Assembly: GCF_000190735.1 (NCBI RefSeq)
Contig: NC_015177.1
Span: forward strand, 434,001-498,000
Direction: 5' to 3'
From: Pseudopedobacter saltans DSM 12145
GTDB taxonomy: Bacteria > Bacteroidota > Bacteroidia > Sphingobacteriales > Sphingobacteriaceae
DNA: 64,000 bases
Part shown: in pieces, positions 44,059-52,490 of the stretch
How the letters are laid out: every line of letters begins with the position of its first letter
Numbering within the stretch: the first letter of the stretch is position 1
The notes under the pieces: generated by a model
The model's input: only the letters and a program-made list of their open reading frames with translations
Told to the model about the DNA's origin: nothing
Database searches by the model: none
Position numbers and translations under genes: made by a program

Positions 44059-44394
44059 AATAACAATCGGAGTATTTTATCAATGTCAAAAATACAAACC
44101 TTTCTGCTAATTATAGTAATTATCATAAAATAAGCTCTGTCACATTTTTAATTTTGAAATTTAATCCTTAGAACCTTCTAAAATTTACTTGATAACGCGA
44201 CCTCCATTTAAAATACAATTTGATTTCAATTTTCAGATGAAGTACTGATACCAGAGAAACTGTGAATAAAGCCTTGAGGAATATGTATAAGTGCTTTCGC
44301 TTTATAAATTAATAGGTTCCTGATCTTTTTTAAAGAAATAGCACACCAATTCTTTTTACAGCTGTTTAGAATGAATAATAGTTAGATTTGTGTC
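44059..44394. other. Divergent intergenic gap
   Basis: This 336-base gap between divergent asnS and trmN6 must hold both promoters. I see the trmN6 -7 box at its right end, no frame and no notable hairpin. Confidence 0.5.
44383..44390 (+). promoter_or_regulatory. -7 box directly before trmN6
   Basis: TAGATTTG fits TAnnTTTG and ends only four bases before the ATG at 44395, again predicting a leaderless or nearly leaderless mRNA. Confidence 0.5.
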
Positions 44395-45108
44395 ATGTCG
44401 ATATTTCGTTTTAAAGAGTTTGTGGTGAGCCAGGAAAGTTGCCCGATGAAGATTAATACAGATGGAGTGCTTTTGGGAGCTTTGGCTAATGTGAGTAACG
44501 CCAAGCATATTTGCGACATAGGAACGGGAACTGGTGTGATTGCCCTGATGTTGGCGCAAAGAAATAAAAATGCTAAAATAGATGCCTTGGATATAGATTA
44601 TCGGGCGGTTGATACGGCGACTAAAAACTTTGAAAATTCGCTTTTTCATGCTCGTTTAAAATGTTATCACCATTCCTTTGTTGAATTTTTCGAGATGAAT
44701 CCATTAAAGAAATATGATGTAATTGTTAGCAATCCTCCATTTTTTTTAAATGCGCTTAAAGCAGATTCCGAGATGAAGAATCTGGCCAGGCATACCGATA
44801 TTAGTTTTTTTCTCGACTTACTTCGTGTTGCAGCAACCCATTTAGAAGTCAGAGGTTCTATTCAGTTAATTATACCTCTGGATGTTTCACAGGCTATTCA
44901 GCAACTGGCTTCAGATTATCATTTATCCATATCCGAGGTTATTAATATTAAGTCTTTTGTCGACAAAGAAGCTTTCAGACAAATTATAAGATTATCAAAA
45001 GAGCAGGCACAGATCTGTAAGAACTCCGATTTTGTAATTTATTCCAGAGAAAAGGAACATTCTATGGAATATCGAGCCGCTTTAAAAGACTTTTTTACCA
45101 TTTTTTGA
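44395..45108 (+). CDS. trmN6: tRNA1(Val) A37 N6-methyltransferase TrmN6 (YfiC)
   Basis: A 237-aa SAM-dependent methyltransferase. It has the characteristic N-terminus FRFKEFVVSQESCPMKINTDGVLLGA, motif I ICDIGTGTGVIALMLAQR (about 38-55) and the N6-adenine motif VSNPPFF (about 113). These identify YfiC/TrmN6, which methylates A37 of tRNA-Val in E. coli. It appears alone with its own promoter. Confidence 0.92.
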   Translation: MSIFRFKEFVVSQESCPMKINTDGVLLGALANVSNAKHICDIGTGTGVIALMLAQRNKNAKIDALDIDYRAVDTATKNFENSLFHARLKCYHHSFVEFFEMNPLKKYDVIVSNPPFFLNALKADSEMKNLARHTDISFFLDLLRVAATHLEVRGSIQLIIPLDVSQAIQQLASDYHLSISEVINIKSFVDKEAFRQIIRLSKEQAQICKNSDFVIYSREKEHSMEYRAALKDFFTIF

Positions 45109-45295
45109 TTAGATGCGAGATTTTAGATTTGATACGTGAGATATAATTGCCGCTTGAAAAATTGGTGAATCGCCTAATATTGAGTTAAATAATACATGTT
45201 TCAGTAGTCTATTACGTCAGGAATGCCCTTTTTGGAAAATGGAGTTGAGCTTTTATTAAATAACCAATGACTAGTGAACAAAAAGAACTAAAAGT

Positions 45296-45790
45296 ATGAA
45301 GAAAATAGGATTATTGTCAGATACTCACGGATATCTCGACGATAAGATTTTTAAGTATTTTGAAGACCGTGATGAGATCTGGCATGCTGGAGATTTTGGA
45401 ACATTGGAATTGGCCGAACAATTTGCCTCTTTTAAACCGCTGAGAGGAGTGTATGGTAATATTGATGGCAAAGATATCAGAGCAATGTATCCTGAACATT
45501 TACGGTTTAAATGTGAAGAAGTAGACGTTTGGATGACGCATATCGGCGGATATCCTGATAGGTATAGTTCAAAAGTGAAGCCTGATATATACACTAAGTC
45601 TCCTGATTTGTTTATTTGCGGACACTCGCATATTTTAAAAGTAATTTATGATCAGAAAATACAATGCTTGCATATCAACCCTGGTGCTGCTGGTAAACAA
45701 GGCTGGCATAAGCAAAGAACTTTAATTAGATTTTGCATTTCAGAAAAAAAAATTCATACATTGGAGGTCGTGGAATTGATAGATAGATAA
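45296..45790 (+). CDS. YfcE/MJ0936-family metallophosphoesterase
   Basis: A 164-aa metal-dependent phosphodiesterase: LLSDTHGYLD at the start, WHAGDFGT, VYGNIDGKD and FICGHSHILKV with GAAGKQG are the metal-binding motifs of the calcineurin-like fold in the short YfcE/MJ0936 form. Its physiological substrate is unknown. It ends 22 bases before fbp, so the two are probably co-transcribed. Confidence 0.9.
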   Translation: MKKIGLLSDTHGYLDDKIFKYFEDRDEIWHAGDFGTLELAEQFASFKPLRGVYGNIDGKDIRAMYPEHLRFKCEEVDVWMTHIGGYPDRYSSKVKPDIYTKSPDLFICGHSHILKVIYDQKIQCLHINPGAAGKQGWHKQRTLIRFCISEKKIHTLEVVELIDR

Positions 45791-45812
45791 TGTATAAAGT
45801 ACACTAAGGTAT

Positions 45813-46853
45813 ATGACAGTAGTAAAAACACTAGGGCAGTTCATTATAGAGAAACAAGCAGACTTCCCATATGCAAAAGGAGAGCTTTCCAGGTTATTGA
45901 GAGATATAGGAATTGCCGCTAAAATTGTAAACCGAGAAATTAATAAGGCAGGTTTGGTAGATATTTTGGGAGAAGCAGGAACGGTAAACGTTCAGGGCGA
46001 ATCGCAAAAGAAATTAGATATCTATGCAAATGAGCAGTTTATTTCCGCATTGGAAAGTGGGGGAGAGTGCTGCCTGGTAGCATCCGAAGAGAATGAGGAA
46101 GTTGTATTGTTGAATTCTAAATTTTCTAAAAACGGAAAATATATTGTAGCAATTGACCCTTTAGACGGTTCTTCCAATATAGAAGTAAACGTTGCGGTGG
46201 GAACAACCTTTTCGATTTACAGAAGAAAGACCGACGTAAGCGAAGAACCTAACGAAAGTGATGTATTACAAAAAGGAACCGAGCAGGTAGCTGCGGGTTA
46301 TATTGTTTACGGATCATCAACTATGCTGGTTTATACCACGGGTAAAGGAGTAAACGGATTTACATTAGATCCATCTATTGGAGAATTCTGTCTTTCCCAT
46401 CCAAATATGAGGATACCCGAAGATGGTACAATTTACAGTATTAACGAAGGTTACTATACGCATTTTCCTGAAGGTGTAAAAAAATACATTAAATATTGTC
46501 AGGTTCATGATAAAGAAACCAACCGCCCTTATACTTCCAGATATATAGGCTCTATGGTTGCAGATTTGCACAGAAATTTGATCAGAGGAGGGATATTTAT
46601 CTATCCAACAACAGCGGCCAATCCCCAGGGAAAATTAAGATTGGTGTATGAATGCAACCCTTTGGCATTTATCATAGAGCAGGCAGGAGGTTTAGCGACA
46701 AATGGAGTAAAACGTATTCTGGATATTGAAGTAAACAAAGTACATCAGCGTTCATGTATTTTTATAGGTTCTAAAAATATGGTTCTGAAAGCCGAAGAGA
46801 TGATGCGTGAATATTCGCCAGTTGCAGATACAGAAGCTAGCGTGGCTGTCTAA
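45813..46853 (+). CDS. fbp: Class 1 fructose-1,6-bisphosphatase
   Basis: A 346-aa gluconeogenic enzyme that hydrolyses fructose 1,6-bisphosphate to fructose 6-phosphate. Marks are VASEENEE, the metal-binding [33 protein letters not shown] and the C-terminal [20 protein letters not shown] signature with catalytic lysine environment. The length is normal. It follows the phosphodiesterase gene closely and is convergent with rnhA across a shared terminator. Confidence 0.96.
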   Translation: MTVVKTLGQFIIEKQADFPYAKGELSRLLRDIGIAAKIVNREINKAGLVDILGEAGTVNVQGESQKKLDIYANEQFISALESGGECCLVASEENEEVVLLNSKFSKNGKYIVAIDPLDGSSNIEVNVAVGTTFSIYRRKTDVSEEPNESDVLQKGTEQVAAGYIVYGSSTMLVYTTGKGVNGFTLDPSIGEFCLSHPNMRIPEDGTIYSINEGYYTHFPEGVKKYIKYCQVHDKETNRPYTSRYIGSMVADLHRNLIRGGIFIYPTTAANPQGKLRLVYECNPLAFIIEQAGGLATNGVKRILDIEVNKVHQRSCIFIGSKNMVLKAEEMMREYSPVADTEASVAV

Positions 46854-46854
46854 C

Positions 46855-46886
46855 AAAAAGCAGCCTATATCAGGCTGCTTTTTTTA
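46855..46886. terminator. Terminator between fbp and rnhA
   Basis: AAAAAGCAGCC (46855-46865) pairs with GGCTGCTTTTT (46873-46883), followed by more T residues. The hairpin overlaps the last codons of rnhA, which ends on the other strand at 46865. Confidence 0.85.
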
Positions 46887-47335
46887 TTTTCCATTTCGAA
46901 AACACTGTCTATTTTTAAATTACTTCCTTTGCTTGCCTGTACCGCTAGCTGATCGCAGCGTTCGTTTTCAGGATGTCCGGCATGACCCTTTACCCAAACC
47001 AATTTGATGTGATGCAAGCGGTAGGAGTTTAAAAGCCTAAGCCATAAATCTTTATTTTTCTTTCCTTCGAATCCTTTTTTTACCCAGCCAAATACCCATT
47101 TTTTGTCTATTGCATCTATTACATATTTGGAATCGGAGTAAATGGTAACATTTTGCCCTGGCTTTTTTATAGCCTCAAGACCAATGCACACAGCAAGAAG
47201 CTCCATTCTATTGTTGGTTGTTAATCTAAAACCGTCCGAAATTTCTTTATAATGAGGTCCGGAACGAAGTATAACTCCGTATCCTCCCGGACCAGGATTC
47301 CCACTCGCAGCGCCGTCTGTGAACAATTCAATCAT
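46865..47335 (-). CDS. rnhA: Ribonuclease HI
   Basis: A 156-aa nuclease that cuts the RNA strand of RNA-DNA hybrids. The catalytic carboxylates are in FTDGAASGNPG (D), MELLAV (E), YSDSKYVIDAI (D) and the C-terminal NERCDQLA (D); the loop histidine is in KGHAGHPENE. The basic protrusion WVFGWVKKGFEGKKNKDLW is present as in E. coli RNase HI. Length is normal. Confidence 0.95.
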   Translation of the reverse strand: MIELFTDGAASGNPGPGGYGVILRSGPHYKEISDGFRLTTNNRMELLAVCIGLEAIKKPGQNVTIYSDSKYVIDAIDKKWVFGWVKKGFEGKKNKDLWLRLLNSYRLHHIKLVWVKGHAGHPENERCDQLAVQASKGSNLKIDSVFEMENKKSSLI

Positions 47336-47435
47336 GCGACTAAGGTAAGCATTGCCATTAAAATCTTAATGATAAAAAATTTTCAGTCTTATAATCAGAT
47401 AATTAATTGAAAAATCTAAAAAAAAGCGTTAAAAG

Positions 47436-47466
47436 TTGCTTAATCTGCTTTTTTGTTATACTTTTG
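47436..47466 (+). promoter_or_regulatory. Promoter of the tRNA-His gene
   Basis: A TTG -33 element (47436-47438) and -7 box TACTTTTG (47459-47466) are about 20 bases apart, with the tRNA beginning 15 bases later. It is one of the clearest promoters in the window. Confidence 0.65.
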
Positions 47467-47480
47467 TCCTCACAAAACAC

Positions 47481-47555
47481 GGTAGGCATAGCTCAGTTGG
47501 TTAGAGCATCAGATTGTGGTTCTGAGGGTCGTGGGTTCGAGCCCCATTGCTTACC
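47481..47555 (+). tRNA. tRNA-His (anticodon GTG)
   Basis: A complete cloverleaf with the extra 5' G (position -1, 47481) opposite C73, the hallmark of histidine tRNAs. The acceptor GTAGGCA pairs with TGCTTAC, the D arm begins TAGCTCAG, the anticodon loop is TTGTGGT and the T arm has GGGTTCGAGCCCC. The next three bases are CCA, so a CCA end may be encoded, unlike the tRNA-Met in this window. A terminator follows. Confidence 0.95.
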
Positions 47556-47564
47556 CCAAAAATT

Positions 47565-47597
47565 AAAGCCTTTAGCGATTAGCTAAGGGCTTTTTTT
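47565..47597 (+). terminator. Terminator of the tRNA-His gene
   Basis: AAAGCCTTTAGC (47565-47576) pairs with the reverse arm starting at 47581 (one G-U), followed by seven T residues. The rest of the 331-base gap up to 47886 has one small hairpin (47852-47870) just before the next gene and no supported frame. Confidence 0.85.
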
Positions 47598-47886
47598 ATG
47601 GCTCTACACTTCATTTTAAGCCTTTTAAGATTTACAAATATTTGTTTGCTGAAAATATTAGCATTAAGTTTGACAGGAATTTCTGTCGAACTATGCTGTT
47701 TTGACTTTACAAATACTTTACAAAAAAAATAATGGTTACTGTAAGTATTGTTGTGCTTAAACTCACTGGCTCAAGTCTTTGAACGAAAGATTAGAGTAAG
47801 AGAAGACTTTGGCCTTTATATCTCTGTACAAGACAGGCTTACCTTAAGTTCGAAGTTGCACTGGAACTTCAAAAAAACAATTAGTT

Positions 47887-48327
47887 ATGATAAAATCAAT
47901 TTACTTTTTAACAATTGTGTTGTTAGTTCTTTTTTTTGGTTGTAAAAAAGAAAATAAAACTTCATCGGTAGAGATAAGGTTATTATATAAATCTAAAACT
48001 GGTTCGAACTATCTGCCTGATGTTGATGCAGGTGTTTATTTATATAAACAAAAAGGAAAAGCTATGATTATGTCCGCAAGAAATAGAATGGGCATGGTAA
48101 TATTTGAAGGGGATCAAGATTATACTAGACCTGATTATTCAGGCAAAGCAGATGTTAATGGAGTTGTAAGTATAAGCGGAGTGGAAGACGGAAACTATAA
48201 TATTGTTGTAGGCAGTAAAGCGAGAATTGTTTGGAGTTATAAAAATATCGATATTAATGGCGATATAAGTCTTGTGAAAAACTTCTCAGATTCAGATGAG
48301 TATAGTGATAAATCCCAATCATGGTAA
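47887..48327 (+). CDS. Small lipoprotein of unknown function
   Basis: A 146-aa protein with an N-terminal signal and lipobox (LLVLFFGCKK, lipidated Cys19). The mature part looks like a small beta domain, with VEIRLLYKSKTGSNYLPD, ADVNGVVSISGVEDGNYNIVV and a polar C-terminus (DSDEYSDKSQSW). The GVVSISGVEDGNYNI phrase resembles carboxypeptidase-regulatory or prealbumin-like repeats, but no family is firm. It lies alone downstream of tRNA-His. Confidence 0.65.
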   Translation: MIKSIYFLTIVLLVLFFGCKKENKTSSVEIRLLYKSKTGSNYLPDVDAGVYLYKQKGKAMIMSARNRMGMVIFEGDQDYTRPDYSGKADVNGVVSISGVEDGNYNIVVGSKARIVWSYKNIDINGDISLVKNFSDSDEYSDKSQSW

Positions 48328-48625
48328 AATAAACAATCTAAGATTAGAGAAAGGAGACTTAGGCTTTTAAAAATTAGATACTACTTTTCGTTTAAGTATT
48401 CCGGCCGATGACTTAAATCCTCTTTTAAATTAAAAACGAAAGAATCCGTCCGAAATATGTGATACTACCCTTAATTCAGTGTCATTACCGTTTGATGACC
48501 GCAGTCTTCTGTTTTTATTAACAATTTAAGTGTTCCTATTAGAAGGTTTAAATAATAGTTTTGTATTTAATGTGTTGTAAATAAGGTTTTTGTGGTTGAT
48601 TTTATAATCTTTATTTACCCTCATG
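48328..48625. other. Intergenic gap between convergent genes
   Basis: About 300 bases between the lipoprotein gene and the convergent secreted-protein gene. I see no frame, strong hairpin or promoter here. Confidence 0.4.
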
Positions 48626-49063
48626 TTAAATTAAATTGGATTTAAGGAATGCTATCAAAGGTTCATAATATTTCGGCTTTTTAGCTACGCCATTGTCATC
48701 GGTGTATCCCCTGTTGCTATTTACTCCTACAGAACGGATTGTTTGTTTAAGGTTGGCTTGTATATATATTCGTATACCTTTATCTTGGTTGTTTCGTGTC
48801 AGCAGATTGTATTCGAGAATATCTACTTCTAACTTTGTGAATACCTTACTGTCATCCATAACGATTTTACATTGTATAAGCCCCGAACTTTTATCCGCAG
48901 AAACGACAAAATAATCGCTCGAAAGAAGTAGATGCAGTACCTTTTCAAAAGTAGTATCCTGATTGGTTGAGGGTAGGTCTAAAAAGTAGCTTTTGTCTGT
49001 TTGGGCATTGGCTATTCCCAATCCAATAAAAAAGATAAACAGCAATGATCCGAATACTTTCAT
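48626..49063 (-). CDS. Secreted protein of unknown function (DUF4468-like pattern)
   Basis: A 145-aa protein with a signal peptide ending IANAQ. The mature part has FEKVLHLLLSSDYFVVSADKSSGLIQC and LTRNNQDKGIRIYI, the alternating pattern of small Bacteroidota periplasmic proteins similar to DUF4468, with a short helical end. Similarity is by pattern only. It has no close neighbour on its strand. Confidence 0.6.
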   Translation of the reverse strand: MKVFGSLLFIFFIGLGIANAQTDKSYFLDLPSTNQDTTFEKVLHLLLSSDYFVVSADKSSGLIQCKIVMDDSKVFTKLEVDILEYNLLTRNNQDKGIRIYIQANLKQTIRSVGVNSNRGYTDDNGVAKKPKYYEPLIAFLKSNLI

Positions 49064-49454
49064 AATTTATAATGTTAATGCCGAGTTGGTGCTGCCAACT
49101 TGATTCTGTACGAAAAACACCCAATTTAAAGATTTCTCAGTTGCTTTCCCAATTATTCGGTTATCCTTTCTTAATTAACATTGTAAAATAAATCCTCATC
49201 CCATTGATATTTCGCTCCATTTGCAATCAATAGTCAGTGAAAAGAGAGAGCAAAAAATGGGAGTCTTTTAAAATTTATATTGTGAAATTTTTTAGGCTAT
49301 CTGGTTCAAGTCTTAGAGCTAACGTACCGAGCTAAGCCTTACTAACCTGAGCTTATATCTTTTTTCCGAATACCCTAAGGATAGATTTTATGCATATCTG
49401 CGAGAGACGAACTGATGAGTCTCTGTAAACAGTTTTTTATACCTTTAACATATT
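49064..49454. other. Intergenic gap upstream of the GNAT gene
   Basis: A 391-base gap between divergent genes. It holds a 6-bp hairpin (AGAGAC at 49403-49408 with GTCTCT at 49419-49424) close to the GNAT start and a short sequence (49301-49314) that repeats one found at 47766-47779. No frame or clear promoter was recognised. Confidence 0.45.
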
Positions 49455-49991
49455 ATGGCGCTAAAAATAAGAAAGGAGAAAAAGGGAGATTTCAGAGTAG
49501 TTTTTAAACTGGTACAAAATGCCTTTAGAAATGAAGAATTAAGTGACCATAAAGAACAGTACTTAGTTGAAAGGTTGAGGAGTTCTGATGCTTTTATACC
49601 TGAATTATCACTGGTTGCAGAGGAGGATAGTCAAATTGTCGGTTATATTTTGCTTACAAAAATTAACATCATTGATGCCGGCAGTAATATGCATGTTTCA
49701 CTTGCTATGGCTCCAGTTGCTGTTTTACCAGAGTTTCAGGGGAAAGGAATTGGTACAAAACTGATCAGGTATGCACATGATAAAGCGAAAGAACTAGGTT
49801 TTGGTTCTGTGGTAGTATTAGGACATGAGAACTACTATCCTAAATTTGGGTATAAGCTCACCAAAGAGTTTGGAATAAAGCTACCTTTTGAAGTTCCTGA
49901 AGCTAACTGTATCGCTATAGAACTAACCGAGAATTCATTGAAAAATGTGACCGGTACCGTTAAATACCCTAAAGAGTTTGAAATTGAATAA
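49455..49991 (+). CDS. GNAT-family N-acetyltransferase (YhbS-like)
   Basis: A 178-aa acetyltransferase with the GNAT fold. Acetyl-CoA-binding motif A is visible as VAVLPEFQGKGIGTKLIRYAHDKAKELGF (Q/RxxGxG/A), preceded by VGYILLTKI and followed by VVLGHENYYPKFGYK, which is the YhbS/predicted N-acetyltransferase subgroup pattern. The substrate is unknown. It is a single gene in an accessory-looking segment. Confidence 0.87.
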   Translation: MALKIRKEKKGDFRVVFKLVQNAFRNEELSDHKEQYLVERLRSSDAFIPELSLVAEEDSQIVGYILLTKINIIDAGSNMHVSLAMAPVAVLPEFQGKGIGTKLIRYAHDKAKELGFGSVVVLGHENYYPKFGYKLTKEFGIKLPFEVPEANCIAIELTENSLKNVTGTVKYPKEFEIE

Positions 49992-50054
49992 AACTTCACC
50001 CAGTTTCTCTTATCTATTACCACTCTCGACCATTGTTATGTATTGACTAATTGG

Positions 50055-50078
50055 AAAAAAGTTCTGTCAAATGAACTT
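50055..50078 (-). terminator. Possible terminator downstream of the DUF6266-like gene
   Basis: AAGTTC (50059-50064) pairs with GAACTT (50073-50078); on the minus strand TTTTTTCC follows. It is about 100 bases past the stop of the 50177-51166 gene. Confidence 0.5.
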
Positions 50079-50176
50079 ACATCCAAAAGTAATGAATATT
50101 AAATGAAATCTATCTCTGCCGATAGATTACTGGACAAAATAAAAAGCAAAAAAATCAGAAAAAAGTCCCTTCCAGT

Positions 50177-51166
50177 CTATTCCTTCTTATAAAACACTTT
50201 TCCCATTGCAGGCAGCTTCATTCCATCCACAACGGTTTCTTCTTCGCTTGTCCAGATCTTCTCCCGAGCAAGGCGTTCCTGGTACTTTTTGTCCCGCTTA
50301 CGTTTTCTCGCTATCTCCTTCAATATCTCTTCCCCGCGGTAATTGGTCAAGCGATGGCGGTTAGGAAAAGCCTTCTCTGGTACTGTCTGATCGGCTGTCC
50401 CACCCCTAACCTTGGCCTCAACCTCCACTTTAACCTCATCATCTATCCTGTAAGCTCCTATAATCTCCGCCGGGCTGTATTCCTTGCCGTTCAGGCTCAG
50501 CGGCTCCCCGTCAATACCTTTCATCCCGAAACAGTGCAGCGAAGCGCTCACCAGAACGATGCTTCCCGCAGGCAGCGCAACATCAGATAACCATTCCTGT
50601 TCCGTTATAACCTTTCCATACTGCAAAGGGATATCCTTATAGTCCAGGTATTCGTAAAAACCTTCCCTGAAACTTATGGCAGCCACCATCAGGCGAAGGA
50701 CGGCATTCTTGGTATATTTAGGCAGTAGCAGATCTTCAGATACATTAAGAGCAGGTATCTGTACCATGATCCCTCCATCCACCATGGAACATACCGGCCG
50801 AACGGCAAGCGCTTCAGTCAGCGGTGAATTGATATTGAACTGTAATCCCTTTAAATGTTGCGGGTTGCCGTCATGCAGATCCCGTTCGCCACGTGGCTTT
50901 TCGGTATCCTTCAGGCTCTTCAGCAGCGCTACATTCATACGGTTAAGCAGTCTGCCATCGCTGTGACAGGCAAACGATGAGTATAAGTTCCGCAGGATGC
51001 GCCCGCAATTACTTACCAGTCCGAATTCCAGTGCACTTTCTTTGGTAGAGAGCGTTTGCCTTACCCTGGCAGGTTTGGCCTGTACTATGCTCATATCGCC
51101 CACGGTACGGTAAACCACATTGCCGACTTTCCCGTGAAGCCTTCCTCTGCTGTCTATTATTGCCAT
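50177..51166 (-). CDS. DUF6266-like protein, GC-rich
   Basis: A 329-aa protein without signal or membrane span. Its start, DSRGRLHGKVGNVVYRTVGD followed by VQAKPARVRQTLSTKESA, is the pattern of DUF6266 proteins, which are frequent and variable in Bacteroidota and of unknown function. A lysine-arginine-rich helical region (RKRKRDKKYQERLAREK) lies near the C-terminus. Its base composition (about half G+C) is clearly higher than that of every neighbour, suggesting recent transfer. The gene is isolated, with long non-coding gaps on both sides. Confidence 0.7.
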   Translation of the reverse strand: MAIIDSRGRLHGKVGNVVYRTVGDMSIVQAKPARVRQTLSTKESALEFGLVSNCGRILRNLYSSFACHSDGRLLNRMNVALLKSLKDTEKPRGERDLHDGNPQHLKGLQFNINSPLTEALAVRPVCSMVDGGIMVQIPALNVSEDLLLPKYTKNAVLRLMVAAISFREGFYEYLDYKDIPLQYGKVITEQEWLSDVALPAGSIVLVSASLHCFGMKGIDGEPLSLNGKEYSPAEIIGAYRIDDEVKVEVEAKVRGGTADQTVPEKAFPNRHRLTNYRGEEILKEIARKRKRDKKYQERLAREKIWTSEEETVVDGMKLPAMGKVFYKKE

Positions 51167-51273
51167 GTTGGTCTAATTGGTTAATAATAAACCTAATATA
51201 TACAATTTATCCCTTAATTCACCTTAGCTGATACTGCTTTTTATAAATATTTACTTAATATCAAAGCATATAA

Positions 51274-51303
51274 AGTCCATGTTTTTTAACTAAAACATGG
51301 ACT
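51274..51303. terminator. Perfect 12-bp hairpin between two orphan genes
   Basis: AGTCCATGTTTT (51274-51285) pairs perfectly with AAAACATGGACT (51292-51303). On the minus strand TTTATATG follows, so it may end the transcript of the 71-aa gene about 210 bases upstream. It lies in the otherwise empty 348-base gap 51167-51514. Confidence 0.5.
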
Positions 51304-51514
51304 CTAATTGGATTTATTATAGATAATATTTGGATTTATAAAGAATCAGTTAGCGTGAAGATCAAGGGAAGGAGAAGGAATGTTTGGTTTGATTCAACTC
51401 AATATTTATGGCTTTTATCGGTAGCAAGTAAAACCACGGAGAGTATACATATTATCAATATGTTAAGGAATTGCAATATCGGCTTGTTCTTGTAGTAGTG
51501 AAGCGTTCTTCAGC

Positions 51515-51730
51515 CTAATTTAAATTAACTTTGTCATAGTCTGTTCTGTTCCCGGTTTCCAAATCTATTTCCGCAATAAGTTCGCCTATTACTTTTAAAT
51601 AGGGTTTATGTCTATTGCAGTACTGCTGAGCAAGATTAAAGCTGGGGGCTTCTATATATTCGCCCATATACGTTTTTATTTCGCCGGTTGTATATTCCGT
51701 TAGCTGAAACTGTGTTACCCACTTTCTCAT
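51515..51730 (-). CDS. Small protein of unknown function
   Basis: A 71-aa protein beginning MRKWVTQFQLTEYTTGEIKT, with no signal or membrane span, then YIEAPSFNLAQQYCNRHKPYLKVIGELIAEI. Codon use is like the host's and the frame is well formed, but I recognise no family. I chose the ATG at 51730; a TTG at 51739 is in frame. It sits between two hairpin-containing gaps. Confidence 0.55.
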   Translation of the reverse strand: MRKWVTQFQLTEYTTGEIKTYMGEYIEAPSFNLAQQYCNRHKPYLKVIGELIAEIDLETGNRTDYDKVNLN

Positions 51731-51901
51731 AATCTCCAAGCATTTAATTTATACAAACTTCTAAGCATAAACTTTCATAGAATATGCCATTCCAGGTTGT
51801 TTAAATACCTGACTTTATGCAATTATTACTGGTTTTATACCGGAAATAATCCTGAATAATCAAGAATTTACTTCGGTTAGTGGTTAGTGGATATAATGGA
51901 T

Positions 51902-52058
51902 GGTGATAAACACCATTTTACATTTAAGGTGGTATTTGAAAGTGTTAATTATAAGGATATTACAGGGAATTATAACGATTTATCCTACATAATATTCCCT
52001 GTAATACCCGAATAAGGTCTTTATAAAATTCGTATTATAAAGAACGCTTGTTTATAAG
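51902..52058. repeat. Cluster of four inverted repeats
   Basis: In 157 bases: GGTG/CACC (51902-51905 with 51911-51914, and a competing GGTG at 51928-51931); a perfect 12-bp repeat ATTACAGGGAAT (51959-51970) with its complement at 51994-52005; TCTTTATAA (52018-52026) with TTATAAAGA (52035-52043); and CGCTT/AAGCG (from 52046). They fill the 356-base gap between the 71-aa gene and the end of the DUF2809 gene. The last could be part of a terminator for the creD operon; the rest is unexplained. Confidence 0.5.
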
Positions 52059-52086
52059 CGATAAGGACATATCTATTTTTTTAAAT

Positions 52087-52479
52087 TTAATTCATAGTCA
52101 TCCTGGTATTTTTGGTCCGTTTAAAGTTTTCGACAGTTAGGATAATTGCTGTTCCTACTGTATAAGCTAATATGTCTATCCATGAAAAATGGGTGCCGAT
52201 GATAATATTGGCAATTTTTGAATGCGATAATCCCAATAATCTCACTATATTGAAATATTGAAGCGTTTCTATGCAGTAAGCAAATAGAAGCACAGCAATT
52301 GCTGTTTTTACAGGAGGAAAATCGAAAAAGCTTTTTGCCATATAATAGAGTAATATGACTACCAATACGTCTCCAATATAGGGTCTGATGATATTATCAT
52401 TTATAAAAAGAGCAATAAATACTTCTATTAAAAATAACAAAATGGCTATTGCAAGGTTTATTCTACTGAACTTGAACAT
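52087..52479 (-). CDS. DUF2809 membrane protein
   Basis: A 130-aa protein with four predicted spans. FLIEVFIALFINDNIIRPYIGDVLVVILLY and IIIGTHFSWIDILAYTVG are the DUF2809 signatures. The function of the family is unknown (a distant VanZ-like topology). It follows creD by 11 bases and is the last gene of that operon. Confidence 0.85.
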   Translation of the reverse strand: MFKFSRINLAIAILLFLIEVFIALFINDNIIRPYIGDVLVVILLYYMAKSFFDFPPVKTAIAVLLFAYCIETLQYFNIVRLLGLSHSKIANIIIGTHFSWIDILAYTVGTAIILTVENFKRTKNTRMTMN

Positions 52480-52490
52480 ATTTATAATTT

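Noticed and set aside
49401-49440. CTGATGA next to GTCTCT and GTAAAC, recalling a hammerhead ribozyme core
   Set aside because: There is no stem II between CTGATGA and the following segment, GTAAAC is not the required GAAA, and no stem I/III pairing or cleavage site was found.
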